From CAIKMD01 sp963729935 (GTDB lineage: Bacteria > Pseudomonadota > Alphaproteobacteria > ATCC43930 > CGMCC-115725), in NCBI GenBank assembly GCA_963729935.1, contig CAVSPW010000002.1, forward strand, positions 248,001-312,000: a stretch of 64,000 nucleotides of DNA, given 5' to 3'. The position numbers were made by a program, and so were the translations under genes. Positions 20,118 through 28,498 of the stretch are shown piece by piece; the first letter of the stretch is position 1, and every line of letters begins with the position of its first letter. Below the pieces are notes generated by a model, which was given only the letters and a program-made list of their open reading frames with translations, ran no database searches and was not told where the DNA came from.

Positions 20118-20537
20118 TCAGCCCTTTTGATCCTTGGGCTTCAGGTTGAGCGAGGCCGAGTTGATGCAATAGCGCAAGCCCGTGGGCCGCGGCCCGTCGG
20201 GAAAGACATGGCCCAGATGGGCCTCGCATTTGCTGCAAAGAACCTCGACGCGCTCCATGAAGAGGCTGCGATCGCTTTCGGTCTCGATCTTGTCGGCGGC
20301 GACCGGCTGGGTGAAGCTCGGCCAGCCCGAGCCGGAATCGAATTTCGTGTCGGACGTGAAAAGTTCCTGGCCGCAGCACGCACAGACATAGGTGCCGGGT
20401 GTGTGCTCGTTCCAATAGGCGCCGGTGAACGCGCGCTCGGTGCCTTTCTTGCGCGCGATGCGGAATTGCTCCGGCGTCAGCTGCGCCTGCCACTCCGCAT
20501 CCGATTTGACGATCTTGTCGCCTGGCTTCCCGCTCAT
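20118..20537 (-). CDS. msrB: peptide-methionine (R)-S-oxide reductase MsrB
   Basis: MsrB reduces methionine-R-sulfoxide in proteins as part of oxidative-damage repair. The 139-aa form starts at the ATG at 20537, which has GGAGG a few bases upstream; a longer in-frame start lacks one. Two CxxC pairs (CACC and CSKC) bind zinc. The catalytic cysteine lies in LRYCINSAS, and GSGWPSF and HLGHVFPDGP are conserved. It is convergent with the amidase gene. Confidence 0.96.
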   Translation of the reverse strand: MSGKPGDKIVKSDAEWQAQLTPEQFRIARKKGTERAFTGAYWNEHTPGTYVCACCGQELFTSDTKFDSGSGWPSFTQPVAADKIETESDRSLFMERVEVLCSKCEAHLGHVFPDGPRPTGLRYCINSASLNLKPKDQKG

Positions 20538-20676
20538 CGAGACCTCCGCCTGCCGGTCCATCCGGATTTGCCGCGCCACCGCGCCATCCACCACATGGTT
20601 GGCTCACATGATAGCGCGGGTCCGATCCCCGGGCGACAGGGTATGATCGGTCGCGAAAAGCCAAGGGGAGCCGCTT

Positions 20677-21822
20677 ATGGCGGAGAAGGATCCGGCCGAG
20701 CGCTATCGCGATATTGAGCGCTATCGAAACAATCTTCAGGGCGAGGTGGACAGTGCCGCGCTCTATCGCACCATGGCCGAGACCGAGACCAGCCCGCAAT
20801 TGAAACTGGTCTATAGCCGGCTCGCGGCAGTCGAGGAGGCACATGCCGAGTTCTGGCGCAATCGCCTGACACGATTGGGCGCGAGCAGCGGGGCGCGACG
20901 CGCCGGCATGCGGACGCGCCTCCTCATCTGGCTGGCGCATCGCTTCGGACCCGGCATCCTGCTGCCGCTCATCAACAGCTTCGAGCGGACCGGCAGCCAT
21001 GAATACGACACGCAGCCGGAGGCGATCTCCGAGGGGATGCCGCAGGTCGAGCGCTCGCATGCGCGCATCATCGAAGCGGCGGCTCTGCCGATGCGCGGCG
21101 GGATCGCCGGCGGCACGCTGGCGCGGCTCGAAGGGCGCCACCGCACTGGCGGCAACGCATTGCGCGCAGCGGTATTGGGTGCGAATGACGGCCTCGTTTC
21201 CAATTTGAGCCTCGTCATGGGCGTCGCCGGCGCGGCGTTTTCCGAGACCACCGTATTGGTGACGGGGCTGGCCGGGCTTCTCGCCGGCGCCTGTTCGATG
21301 GCGATGGGCGAATGGCTATCGGTGACGAGCGCGCGCGAGCTCTACCAGACCCAGATCGCCACCGAAGCCGACGAACTGCACGAAAGCCCCATCGAAGAGA
21401 AGGAAGAGCTCATTCTCATTTACGAGGCGAAGGGCTTGCCCAAGGCGCAAGCAACCGCCTTGGCCGAGCGCATCATCGCCGATCCCACCACGGCGCTCGA
21501 CACGCTGGCGCGCGAGGAACTTGGCATCAATCCCGACGATTTGGGCGGCTCGGCCTGGGTGGCGGCGGGAACCTCGTTTCTGCTTTTCGCGTTGGGCGCA
21601 ATCTTCCCGGTGCTGCCTTTCTTCGTGCTCGTCGGCGGCACGGCGATCGTAACGAGCCTTGGCGTCAGCGCGCTCGTCATGTTCCTGATCGGCGCCGGCA
21701 CGACGCTCTTTACCGGGCGCGGCATGATCTTCTCGGGAGGCCGCCAGATGGCGATCGGCCTGGGCGCGGCGGCGGTCACCTTCGGTCTCGGCAGGCTCAT
21801 CGGCGTCTCGATCGGCGGCTGA
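20677..21822 (+). CDS. mbfA: membrane-bound ferritin-like iron exporter MbfA
   Basis: This 381-aa protein fuses an N-terminal ferritin-like/erythrin domain (about residues 10-150) to a C-terminal VIT1/CCC1 transporter domain with about five membrane segments. This is the architecture of MbfA, which exports iron from the cytoplasm in Bradyrhizobium and Agrobacterium. The di-iron ligands are visible as GEVDSAALYR and EEAHAEFW. The transporter starts at LGANDGLVSNLSLVMGVAGA. In rhizobia the gene is repressed by Irr; I did not identify an ICE box here. AAGGGGAG lies upstream of the ATG. Confidence 0.9.
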   Translation: MAEKDPAERYRDIERYRNNLQGEVDSAALYRTMAETETSPQLKLVYSRLAAVEEAHAEFWRNRLTRLGASSGARRAGMRTRLLIWLAHRFGPGILLPLINSFERTGSHEYDTQPEAISEGMPQVERSHARIIEAAALPMRGGIAGGTLARLEGRHRTGGNALRAAVLGANDGLVSNLSLVMGVAGAAFSETTVLVTGLAGLLAGACSMAMGEWLSVTSARELYQTQIATEADELHESPIEEKEELILIYEAKGLPKAQATALAERIIADPTTALDTLAREELGINPDDLGGSAWVAAGTSFLLFALGAIFPVLPFFVLVGGTAIVTSLGVSALVMFLIGAGTTLFTGRGMIFSGGRQMAIGLGAAAVTFGLGRLIGVSIGG

Positions 21823-21860
21823 GATTCGTGCCGGCGACCCTCGACAGGCTTATCGCGCCA

Positions 21861-22010
21861 TCAGCGATTGAGCGGGATCGGCCCGCCGCCGCAATTGCGG
21901 CCGCCTCCCGAGCTACAGCTCTGCATCTTGTTCCAGTCGTAGAACTCGAAGAGGAGCTGCGAGAGACCAATGGCGGCGGCGATGGCGATGATGATCGCGA
22001 TGTACTTCAT
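21861..22010 (-). CDS. 49-residue single-pass membrane protein
   Basis: The short product begins with one hydrophobic helix (KYIAIIIAIAAAIGLSQLLF) and ends with a soluble tail containing two cysteines in a glycine-rich setting (QSCSSGGGRNCGGG). I do not recognise it. The hydrophobic pattern and defined ends suggest a real gene, but the ribosome-binding site is weak and a longer upstream start is possible. It faces mbfA convergently. Confidence 0.5.
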   Translation of the reverse strand: MKYIAIIIAIAAAIGLSQLLFEFYDWNKMQSCSSGGGRNCGGGPIPLNR

Positions 22011-22239
22011 GCCGGGCGCAGTATGGAGACCGAGCCAGCCCGCTTCAATGGTCCGGCGCCGGATCGCATCCAGGCCGCTTTCGCACAATTCGGTAACGGA
22101 GCGCGAGCATAGGGCGACAGCGTCACGCATGGCAACCGACCTGCCCGTCAATCGGGGACAATCTAGGGTCGTTGCCGCCTCTTGCGGATCGACAGGCGCG
22201 CCACCGCGATCCAGGGCGTGATGCAAGGGACCATGATCC

Positions 22240-23013
22240 TCACCGTGGCGCGCTTTGCGACCGGATTTTGAAGGCGAGCCGCGTCCCTGCCGGCGCTCCG
22301 GCGATCTCGGTCAGGAGCTTTTTCGTCATCGCGTCGCCGAAATCCTCGAAATCGTTGACGACGAGGAGGAACGAGCCCGGCCCGCCCGTGACGTTGTCGC
22401 GATACCAGTTGGGCAGACCGCCCGGCGGTTGGGTATGCCCGGAGAATCCGCCGTAGAGTTCGCCGCGGTCGTTGATGATCGCAAGCCCGTTGATGGTGGC
22501 GCCTGCGGCGAGTACCCCGGCCCGCGCATCGCTAAGCGGCCTTCCAGCGTTGTTGGTGCCGTCGCCGGAGACGTCGATGACCTCCCGATCGGCCTTCACG
22601 CCGTTTGCCTTCAGGCGCGCCATCGCGAAATCGAGCGCGCCGCTGATCGAGGTGCGGCCGTAATAGGCGCGCGGCGCCGCCAGCAGCGCATCGGCGAAAT
22701 TCTTCGCCGCGTCGTTGCCGTCGATCACCCGCCAGTCGACCACGATTTGCTGCTCGGTCGCGCCCGCCCATTCGACGAATGTCAGCGCGATCGCGCCATG
22801 CGTCCCGGCGCGGATCGCCTTCACGACATCGGCGCTCGCGATAGCGTTGGCATAGCCCTGGCGCTGAAGCTGGAATTCGTCGGTGGTGATGCTGCGCGAT
22901 ACATCGGCCGCGAGCACGAGGGCAACATCCACCGATCCGGCGGCTTTGGCGCTTGGCGCACCGAGCCACAACACGGCCAAAGCCGCGACCACCGAGACCC
23001 GCAAGACCGACAT
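22240..23013 (-). CDS. exported von Willebrand A protein, DUF1194
   Basis: The 257-aa protein has a signal peptide (VSVVAALAVLWLGAPSAKA, cleavage about residue 24) and a von Willebrand A fold of the DUF1194 family. The MIDAS-type motif is VLAADVSRSI, and the second conserved block is VIDVSGDGTNNAG. It should act in the periplasm, possibly as a metal-dependent adhesion or assembly factor; the function is not established. GGGAGGAG sits 6-8 bases ahead of the chosen ATG at 23013; the longer upstream frame lacks a signal peptide at its start. Confidence 0.88.
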   Translation of the reverse strand: MSVLRVSVVAALAVLWLGAPSAKAAGSVDVALVLAADVSRSITTDEFQLQRQGYANAIASADVVKAIRAGTHGAIALTFVEWAGATEQQIVVDWRVIDGNDAAKNFADALLAAPRAYYGRTSISGALDFAMARLKANGVKADREVIDVSGDGTNNAGRPLSDARAGVLAAGATINGLAIINDRGELYGGFSGHTQPPGGLPNWYRDNVTGGPGSFLLVVNDFEDFGDAMTKKLLTEIAGAPAGTRLAFKIRSQSAPR

Positions 23014-23116
23014 CGCCGCCTCCTCCCGATGTCCCCCGGGACCGCGAGCATAAGCCTGCGCCTGCTGCGGCTTCAAGCATGGCCTCGGTCACCTTCGCGC
23101 GATAGCATCGCCGCGC

Positions 23117-25645
23117 ATGGCGAAACCCTCGCTCGACCGCTGGATAAAAGCGCTGCCGATCGGTACGGTATTGCCCGATCTTATGTCGGCACTCGAGCGC
23201 CCGGGCGCAGCCGTGCTCGAAGCGCCGCCCGGCGCGGGCAAGACCACGCTCGTGCCGCTCGCGCTGCTCGATGCCGCCTGGCTCGGACGGCAGAAGATCG
23301 TCATGCTCGAGCCGCGCCGCCTCGCCGCGCGCGCCGCCGCGCGCCGCATGGCGCAAATGATCGGTGAAGAGGTCGGCGCGACTGTCGGCTTTCGCACCCA
23401 ACTCGAAACCCGGATCGGTCCCAAGACCCGCATCGAGGTCGTGACCGAGGGCATCCTGCCGCGCATGCTGCAAAGCAACTCCGCGCTCGAAGGCGTCGGC
23501 ATCGTGATCTTCGACGAATATCACGAACGCAGCCTCGACGCCGATCTGGGCCTCGCGCTCGCGCTCGAGACGCGGCGCTATCTGCGCGAGGAGCTGCGCC
23601 TTCTCGTCATGTCGGCGACGCTCGACGGCGAGCGCGTCGCCGCGCTCATCGGCGGTCCGCGCGTGACCAGCGAGGGGCGCAGCTTTCCGGTTGGGCTGCG
23701 CTATCTCGACCGGCCGGCGCCGGAGCGCTTCGAGAAGGCGGTCGCGTCGGCGGTCCTGCGCGCGCTCGACGAAGAGGCCGGAAGCATCCTCGTCTTTCTT
23801 CCTGGCGGCGCCGAAATAAGACGCGTCGCGCGCCAGCTCGGCGCGCTTGGGTCCGACACGATGGTCGCGCCGCTTTACGGCGATCTGCCGCCCGCCGCCC
23901 AGGACGAGGCGATCGCGCCGGCGCCGGCGGGACGGCGCAAGATCGTGCTCGCCACCTCGATCGCCGAGACCAGCCTCACCATCGAGGGCATTCGCGTCGT
24001 GATCGATGGCGGGCTGGCACGCGGCGCGCGTTTCGATCCGCGCAGCGGCATGACGCGGCTGGTGACGAGCCGCGTCTCGCAAGCGGCATCCGAGCAAAGG
24101 CGCGGGCGCGCGGGCCGGCTCGAACCGGGCCTCTGTTACCGCCTTTGGCCCGAATTCGAGCAAGCGCAACTCGCGCCTTATGCGCCGCCGGAGATCCGCG
24201 AAGCCGATCTCGCGCCGCTGGTCTTGACCTTGGCGGCCTGGGGCAATGACGACCCCGCAACGCTCTCCTGGCTCGACGCCCCGCCGCCGCCAGCGCTCGC
24301 CCAGGCGCGCGGGCTACTCGGGGAGCTCGGTGCGCTCGACGCGGCAGGACGCGTGACCGAAACGGGACGCGCGATGGCGGCGATGCCGCTTCATCCGCGG
24401 CTGGCGCATATGGCGATGAAAGGCAAGGAACGCGGCAAGGGCCGGCTGGCCGCGGCGATCGCCGCCTTGCTGATGGAGCGCGACATCATCCGCGCCGCGC
24501 CCGGCAAGCGCGACACCGATCTGCGCCTGCGCGTCGAGCTTCTGGCGGAGCGCGGGGCGCCACGCGATCTTGCAGCTGAGCTTCATCTCGATCGCGGCGG
24601 GCTGGAGCGTGCGCGGCAAGCCGCGCGGCAGATCGAGCGTGCGCTCGGGCTTCGTGCCGATGAGACAATCGATCCAAGCGAGACCGGCGGGGTCCTGGCC
24701 GAGGCCTATCCCGACCGCCTGGCTCAGGCACGCGGCGCGCCCGGCCAGTTCCGCCTTTCGGGCGGCGGCGGCGCGGAATTGCCGCCCGCCGACGCGCTGG
24801 CACGCCAAGAATGTCTCGCCGTCGCCGATCTCGACGGCGAGCGCAAGACCGCGCGCATCTTTTTGGCCGCGCCCTTGACGCTGGCCGACATCGAAGAAGA
24901 TTTTGCGGGCCAGATCGAAACGCGGGACGAGATCGAATGGTCGAGCGCCGAGGAAGCCGTTTTGGCGCGGCGCCGCCGGATTCTCGGCGCGCTCATCCTC
25001 GAAGACAAGCCTCTGCGCGATCCGCCGCAAGAACGCGTGATCGCTGCGCTCCTTTCGGGCATCCGCGACTTGGGACTCGCCGCCCTGCCCTGGACACGGG
25101 ACGCCGAAAACCTGCGCCGGCGCGTCGAATTCCTGGCACGTGCGGAGCCCGGCGCTGGCTGGCCCGATTGGTCCGATGCGGCCTTGCTGCAAACCCTCGA
25201 AGACTGGCTCGGCCCCTATCTCCCCGGCATCACGCGACGCGCGCAATGGGCCGCGATCGATCTTGCCGCAGCGTTGGGCGCCACGCTCTCCTTTGCGCAA
25301 CGCCGCGCGCTCGACGAACGCGCGCCGACGCATGTCACGGTGCCGAGCGGCTCGCGCATCGCGATCGATTATGCCGCGGGTGAGGTGCCGGTGCTCGCCG
25401 TGCGCCTGCAAGAAATGTTCGGAGCCACCGCCACGCCGGCGGTCGCCGGCGGCACGGTGCCGCTCTTATTGCATCTCCTTTCGCCGGCGGGACGGCCCTT
25501 GCAGGTCACGCGCGATTTGAAGGGCTTCTGGACCAATTCCTATCCGCAGATCCGCGGCGAGATGCGCGGCCGCTATCCCAAACACCCCTGGCCCGAGAAT
25601 CCGCTCCAAGCGGCGCCCACGGCACGCGCGAATCGACGGCGATAG
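23117..25645 (+). CDS. hrpB: ATP-dependent RNA helicase HrpB
   Basis: HrpB is a DExH-box helicase of the DEAH/RHA group. The 842-aa protein has Walker A (APPGAGKTT, near residue 38), the DExH box DEYHERSLDADL, motif III MSAT, motif V (IVLATSIAETSLTIEG) and motif VI (EQRRGRAGRLEPG). The HrpB-specific C-terminal domain follows, ending in the signature KGFWTNSYPQIRGEMRGRYPKHPWPENP (shown here only as a landmark: FW through HPWPENP). Its cellular role is poorly defined. Length is normal. It converges on the TPR gene with a 6-base gap. Confidence 0.95.
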   Translation: MAKPSLDRWIKALPIGTVLPDLMSALERPGAAVLEAPPGAGKTTLVPLALLDAAWLGRQKIVMLEPRRLAARAAARRMAQMIGEEVGATVGFRTQLETRIGPKTRIEVVTEGILPRMLQSNSALEGVGIVIFDEYHERSLDADLGLALALETRRYLREELRLLVMSATLDGERVAALIGGPRVTSEGRSFPVGLRYLDRPAPERFEKAVASAVLRALDEEAGSILVFLPGGAEIRRVARQLGALGSDTMVAPLYGDLPPAAQDEAIAPAPAGRRKIVLATSIAETSLTIEGIRVVIDGGLARGARFDPRSGMTRLVTSRVSQAASEQRRGRAGRLEPGLCYRLWPEFEQAQLAPYAPPEIREADLAPLVLTLAAWGNDDPATLSWLDAPPPPALAQARGLLGELGALDAAGRVTETGRAMAAMPLHPRLAHMAMKGKERGKGRLAAAIAALLMERDIIRAAPGKRDTDLRLRVELLAERGAPRDLAAELHLDRGGLERARQAARQIERALGLRADETIDPSETGGVLAEAYPDRLAQARGAPGQFRLSGGGGAELPPADALARQECLAVADLDGERKTARIFLAAPLTLADIEEDFAGQIETRDEIEWSSAEEAVLARRRRILGALILEDKPLRDPPQERVIAALLSGIRDLGLAALPWTRDAENLRRRVEFLARAEPGAGWPDWSDAALLQTLEDWLGPYLPGITRRAQWAAIDLAAALGATLSFAQRRALDERAPTHVTVPSGSRIAIDYAAGEVPVLAVRLQEMFGATATPAVAGGTVPLLLHLLSPAGRPLQVTRDLKGFWTNSYPQIRGEMRGRYPKHPWPENPLQAAPTARANRRR

Positions 25646-25651
25646 GATCTG

Positions 25652-26179
25652 CTATCTCGGGCGTTTCTGCCGCGCCTCTGCAACCAAGCGCCTGACTTCT
25701 GCGATCACTTCATTCTTGTTACCGGCGGGAGCGCCTAAAAGTCCTGGCGTCCAGTGATCATCGCGAAGCTGCGCACAATCTGCCAAAGCCGCTTCCTCGT
25801 CTCCCGACCGCGCAAGGCACTCGGCGCGGAACAATCGCCCGAACCCGCCATACCAGCCTTCCGGATCGATCGCCTCCGCTTTGTTATAGTCGTCGAGCGC
25901 TTCCTGATAGCGCCCAAGCGCGCGAAGCGCGTTTCCCCGCACCTCGTAAAGGATCCATTGCTGTTCGTAACTCAAGACCTTGTTCAAGTCGGCCAACGCG
26001 AGCTCATGGCATCCTAACGAATCGAAAGCGTGGTAGCGGTACCAGTACCCATCGGGCTGGTCAGGATTAGCGCGAACAAACTCCTCGGCCATCGCAAGAT
26101 ATTTCTGCGGCGCCGTTCGCAGTAGATCGAAATTCTGACTCAACTGGTCCTTGGTAATTTTCGGCATAGGCCCATCCAT
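25652..26179 (-). CDS. tetratricopeptide-repeat protein
   Basis: This soluble protein of about 175 residues has TPR-like helical repeats, most clearly GYWYRYHAFDSLGCHELALA, YEVRGNALRALGRYQEALDD and the following RAECLARSGDEEAALADCA. TPR proteins mediate protein-protein contacts; the partner is unknown. The upstream gene stop and this start are adjacent (TGAAATG), so the two genes are probably translated together. An ATG four codons further in (26167) is an equally good start, and no clear Shine-Dalgarno decides between them. Confidence 0.72.
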   Translation of the reverse strand: MDGPMPKITKDQLSQNFDLLRTAPQKYLAMAEEFVRANPDQPDGYWYRYHAFDSLGCHELALADLNKVLSYEQQWILYEVRGNALRALGRYQEALDDYNKAEAIDPEGWYGGFGRLFRAECLARSGDEEAALADCAQLRDDHWTPGLLGAPAGNKNEVIAEVRRLVAEARQKRPR

Positions 26180-26180
26180 T

Positions 26181-27023
26181 TCATGCGTCGAAAGCGTTAC
26201 CGCCGCAATCAGCGGACACCATCCCCATAACACACCGTTCGAAATCCTTCCCGAAGCCGTGATAGCCAGGTTTTAGCTCTCCCGCCTTCATCTTTTTGTT
26301 GCAAACTTTATATGCATTTTCCCACTCAACTGCGCAGTCGGGGCGATCCGGGTACGGATTGACCGGAACGGGCTCCCGGATATTGCCATTCGGAATGTCG
26401 AGCGGAAAGGGCGTGATCTCCGTCGGAGGAACGGGCAACTCAAAGGGCAGCGGTAGGGGCAGCGGTAGGGGCAGCGGTAGGGGCGCTTGAGCGGGGATCA
26501 ACAGCCGACTGGCGGTCGATGCGTCTCCGCCGCGTCCGGATTCCCATTCGCCGCCGCCCGTTTGTCCGCGCGGTACACGCGGCTCGTCGGACACATCGCG
26601 CTTACGCACCGCCCGACCTCCGCCTATCGAGCCGCCGCATGAACAAGCGGCTTGGTCAAGCAGCATCAACTGAGCGTCGGCCTTGAGAAGCTTCGCACGC
26701 GCGCGATCATCTTGCAGATCGGGCAAGCGAAGATGCACCGTCGCGATCTTCGCCAATACCCACCGGCCGTCATTCATGTAGCGGGCGATCGAATTGAGAT
26801 TCGCGATCCGATCCGACAAATCGATCTCCGGACCGTACGCGCTCACAAAGAGAAAATTGATCTCTGGCCCCGGACGCCGCCGGTAGACGATTGTGCCGTC
26901 TCGATCCGTGAACCGCGCGGCGAGCGGCACATCGCCCGCGAGAAAGACGCCATCGCCGTCGCAGGAAACACCGAGTGGCACCGCGCCATCGCCGCGCACC
27001 CGATCGCAAAGCGCAAATCTCAT
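26181..27023 (-). CDS. unknown protein with Pro-Leu repeat and RVPRGQTGGGEW motif
   Basis: The protein of about 280 residues has three parts. The N-terminal region (1-120) contains SAYGPEIDLSDRIANLNSIA. A RVPRGQTGGGEW motif follows near residue 150, of a kind that recurs in phage-associated and hypothetical alphaproteobacterial proteins. A low-complexity PLPLPLPLPLPLP run is encoded by 12-bp tandem repeats. The C-terminus has four cysteines (DCAVEW, VCNKK, RCVMG, DCGG). GAGGA precedes the ATG by 13 bases; a GTG one codon earlier is also possible. I do not recognise a family for the whole. It is divergent from the MFS gene and coupled to the TPR gene. Confidence 0.6.
   Translation of the reverse strand: MRFALCDRVRGDGAVPLGVSCDGDGVFLAGDVPLAARFTDRDGTIVYRRRPGPEINFLFVSAYGPEIDLSDRIANLNSIARYMNDGRWVLAKIATVHLRLPDLQDDRARAKLLKADAQLMLLDQAACSCGGSIGGGRAVRKRDVSDEPRVPRGQTGGGEWESGRGGDASTASRLLIPAQAPLPLPLPLPLPLPFELPVPPTEITPFPLDIPNGNIREPVPVNPYPDRPDCAVEWENAYKVCNKKMKAGELKPGYHGFGKDFERCVMGMVSADCGGNAFDA
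26445..26480. repeat. 12-bp tandem repeat, three units
   Basis: The unit GGGCAGCGGTAG occurs three times without change, followed by a partial unit. It lies in frame inside the unknown protein gene and encodes alternating proline and leucine. Because the unit length is a multiple of three, copy-number change would not disrupt the frame. Confidence 0.9.
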
Positions 27024-27179
27024 CACGGCGCTGATTTCCTCATTGATTTGGTCACGGCATGCTTGAAAGCCGTGACGACGGGGATTTCGGCCCTTATGCC
27101 GGCATCTCTGCCATGCATGGCCGGGCTTGGCGGTGCGGCCGCTTCCTGCGACAATGCGGCGCAGGAAAGGAAAGTCCTC

Positions 27180-28484
27180 ATGACCGAATTCGTGGCGCCG
27201 TCCGCGCGCAAGAAGCTCCATTACAGCTGGGTTGTCGTCGCCGTAAGCTTCGTCGCGATGCTGGTCGCCGCCGGCACGCGCTCGGCGCCTTCGGTCCTGA
27301 TCGTGCCCTGGGAGAGCGAGTTCGGCTGGAGCCGCGCCACGATCTCGTTTGCGATCGCGGTGCAATTGATGATCTTCGGGCTCATCGGCCCGTTCTCGGC
27401 CGGCTTCATCGACCGCTTCGGCTTGCGGCGGACCATGATCGGCGGGTTGGGCATGATGGCGATCGGCATGGCACTCCTGCCCTTCGTCACCGCCGCGTGG
27501 CAGCTGCAACCCATTCTCGGCGTCTTCCTCGGCCTTACGACCGGCGCGCTCGCGATGGTGATGGCGGCGATGGTCGCCAATCGCTGGTTCGTCGAGCGGC
27601 GCGGTCTGGTGATGGGATTGCTCTCGGGCAGCACGGCGGCGGGACAGTTAATTTTCCTGCCGAGCTTTGCTCAGGCGGTCGCGCATCTGGGCTGGCGCCC
27701 CGCGGTTCTCATCGGCGCCGCGGTGTTGCTCGCCGCCATTCCGGTCGTCTGGATCTTCATGCGCGACACGCCGCGCGATATCGGGCTCAAACCCTTCGGC
27801 GCGGCGCTCGATGCACCCGACCTGCCGCCGCCGGTGCGCGCCAATCCTTTCACCACCGCCTTCTCGGCGCTCGGCATCGCCGCGCAACGCCGCGATTTCT
27901 GGCTGCTCTCGGGAAGCTTCTTCGTCTGCGGCGCCAGCACGATCGGCTTGATCGGCACGCATTTCATCCCGGCCTGCCAGGATCACGGCATTCCAGAGAC
28001 CGCGGCCGCGGGCATTCTGGGCGCGATGGGCGTGTGCAACGTGATCGGCACGACCGCGGCCGGTTGGCTCTCCGACCGCTTCGACAATCGCCTTCTGCTG
28101 TGCTGGTTCTACGCCTCGCGCGGCGCGTCGCTTCTGTTCCTGCCTTACGCGCTCGACATGGCCGGAGCCTGGGAACTCGTCGTCTTCGGCCTGTTCTACG
28201 GGCTCGATTGGATCGCGACCGTGCCGCCGACGGTCAAGCTGACCACCGCCGCCTTCGGGCAGCAGCAAACCGCCGTGATCTATGGCTGGATCATGGTGAT
28301 GCATCAGGTCGGCTCGGCCTTCGCCGCCTACGGCACCGGCCTGCTGAGGACCTTGGCCGGCGATTACACCGACGCGTTCTGGACCTCGGGCGGGCTGTGC
28401 ATGATCGCCGCGATCCTGGTCTTGCGCATCGGACGAAAGACGCCCTCGGCCACACGGCCGGTTCTGGCCGGAGCGGAAGCGTAA
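27180..28484 (+). CDS. major facilitator superfamily transporter
   Basis: This 434-aa inner-membrane transporter has about 12 hydrophobic segments and the MFS signature between helices 2 and 3 (DRFGLRRTM). It resembles the monocarboxylate/oxalate-formate-antiporter-like group, with SYVV-like opening HYSWVVVAVSF and the central loop IFMRDTPRDIGL. The substrate is unknown but an organic acid is reasonable. The start has GGAAAGGAAAG upstream. It is divergent from the Pro-Leu protein gene and convergent with a DHA2 transporter gene. Confidence 0.88.
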   Translation: MTEFVAPSARKKLHYSWVVVAVSFVAMLVAAGTRSAPSVLIVPWESEFGWSRATISFAIAVQLMIFGLIGPFSAGFIDRFGLRRTMIGGLGMMAIGMALLPFVTAAWQLQPILGVFLGLTTGALAMVMAAMVANRWFVERRGLVMGLLSGSTAAGQLIFLPSFAQAVAHLGWRPAVLIGAAVLLAAIPVVWIFMRDTPRDIGLKPFGAALDAPDLPPPVRANPFTTAFSALGIAAQRRDFWLLSGSFFVCGASTIGLIGTHFIPACQDHGIPETAAAGILGAMGVCNVIGTTAAGWLSDRFDNRLLLCWFYASRGASLLFLPYALDMAGAWELVVFGLFYGLDWIATVPPTVKLTTAAFGQQQTAVIYGWIMVMHQVGSAFAAYGTGLLRTLAGDYTDAFWTSGGLCMIAAILVLRIGRKTPSATRPVLAGAEA

Positions 28485-28498
28485 AAGGATTCGACGCG

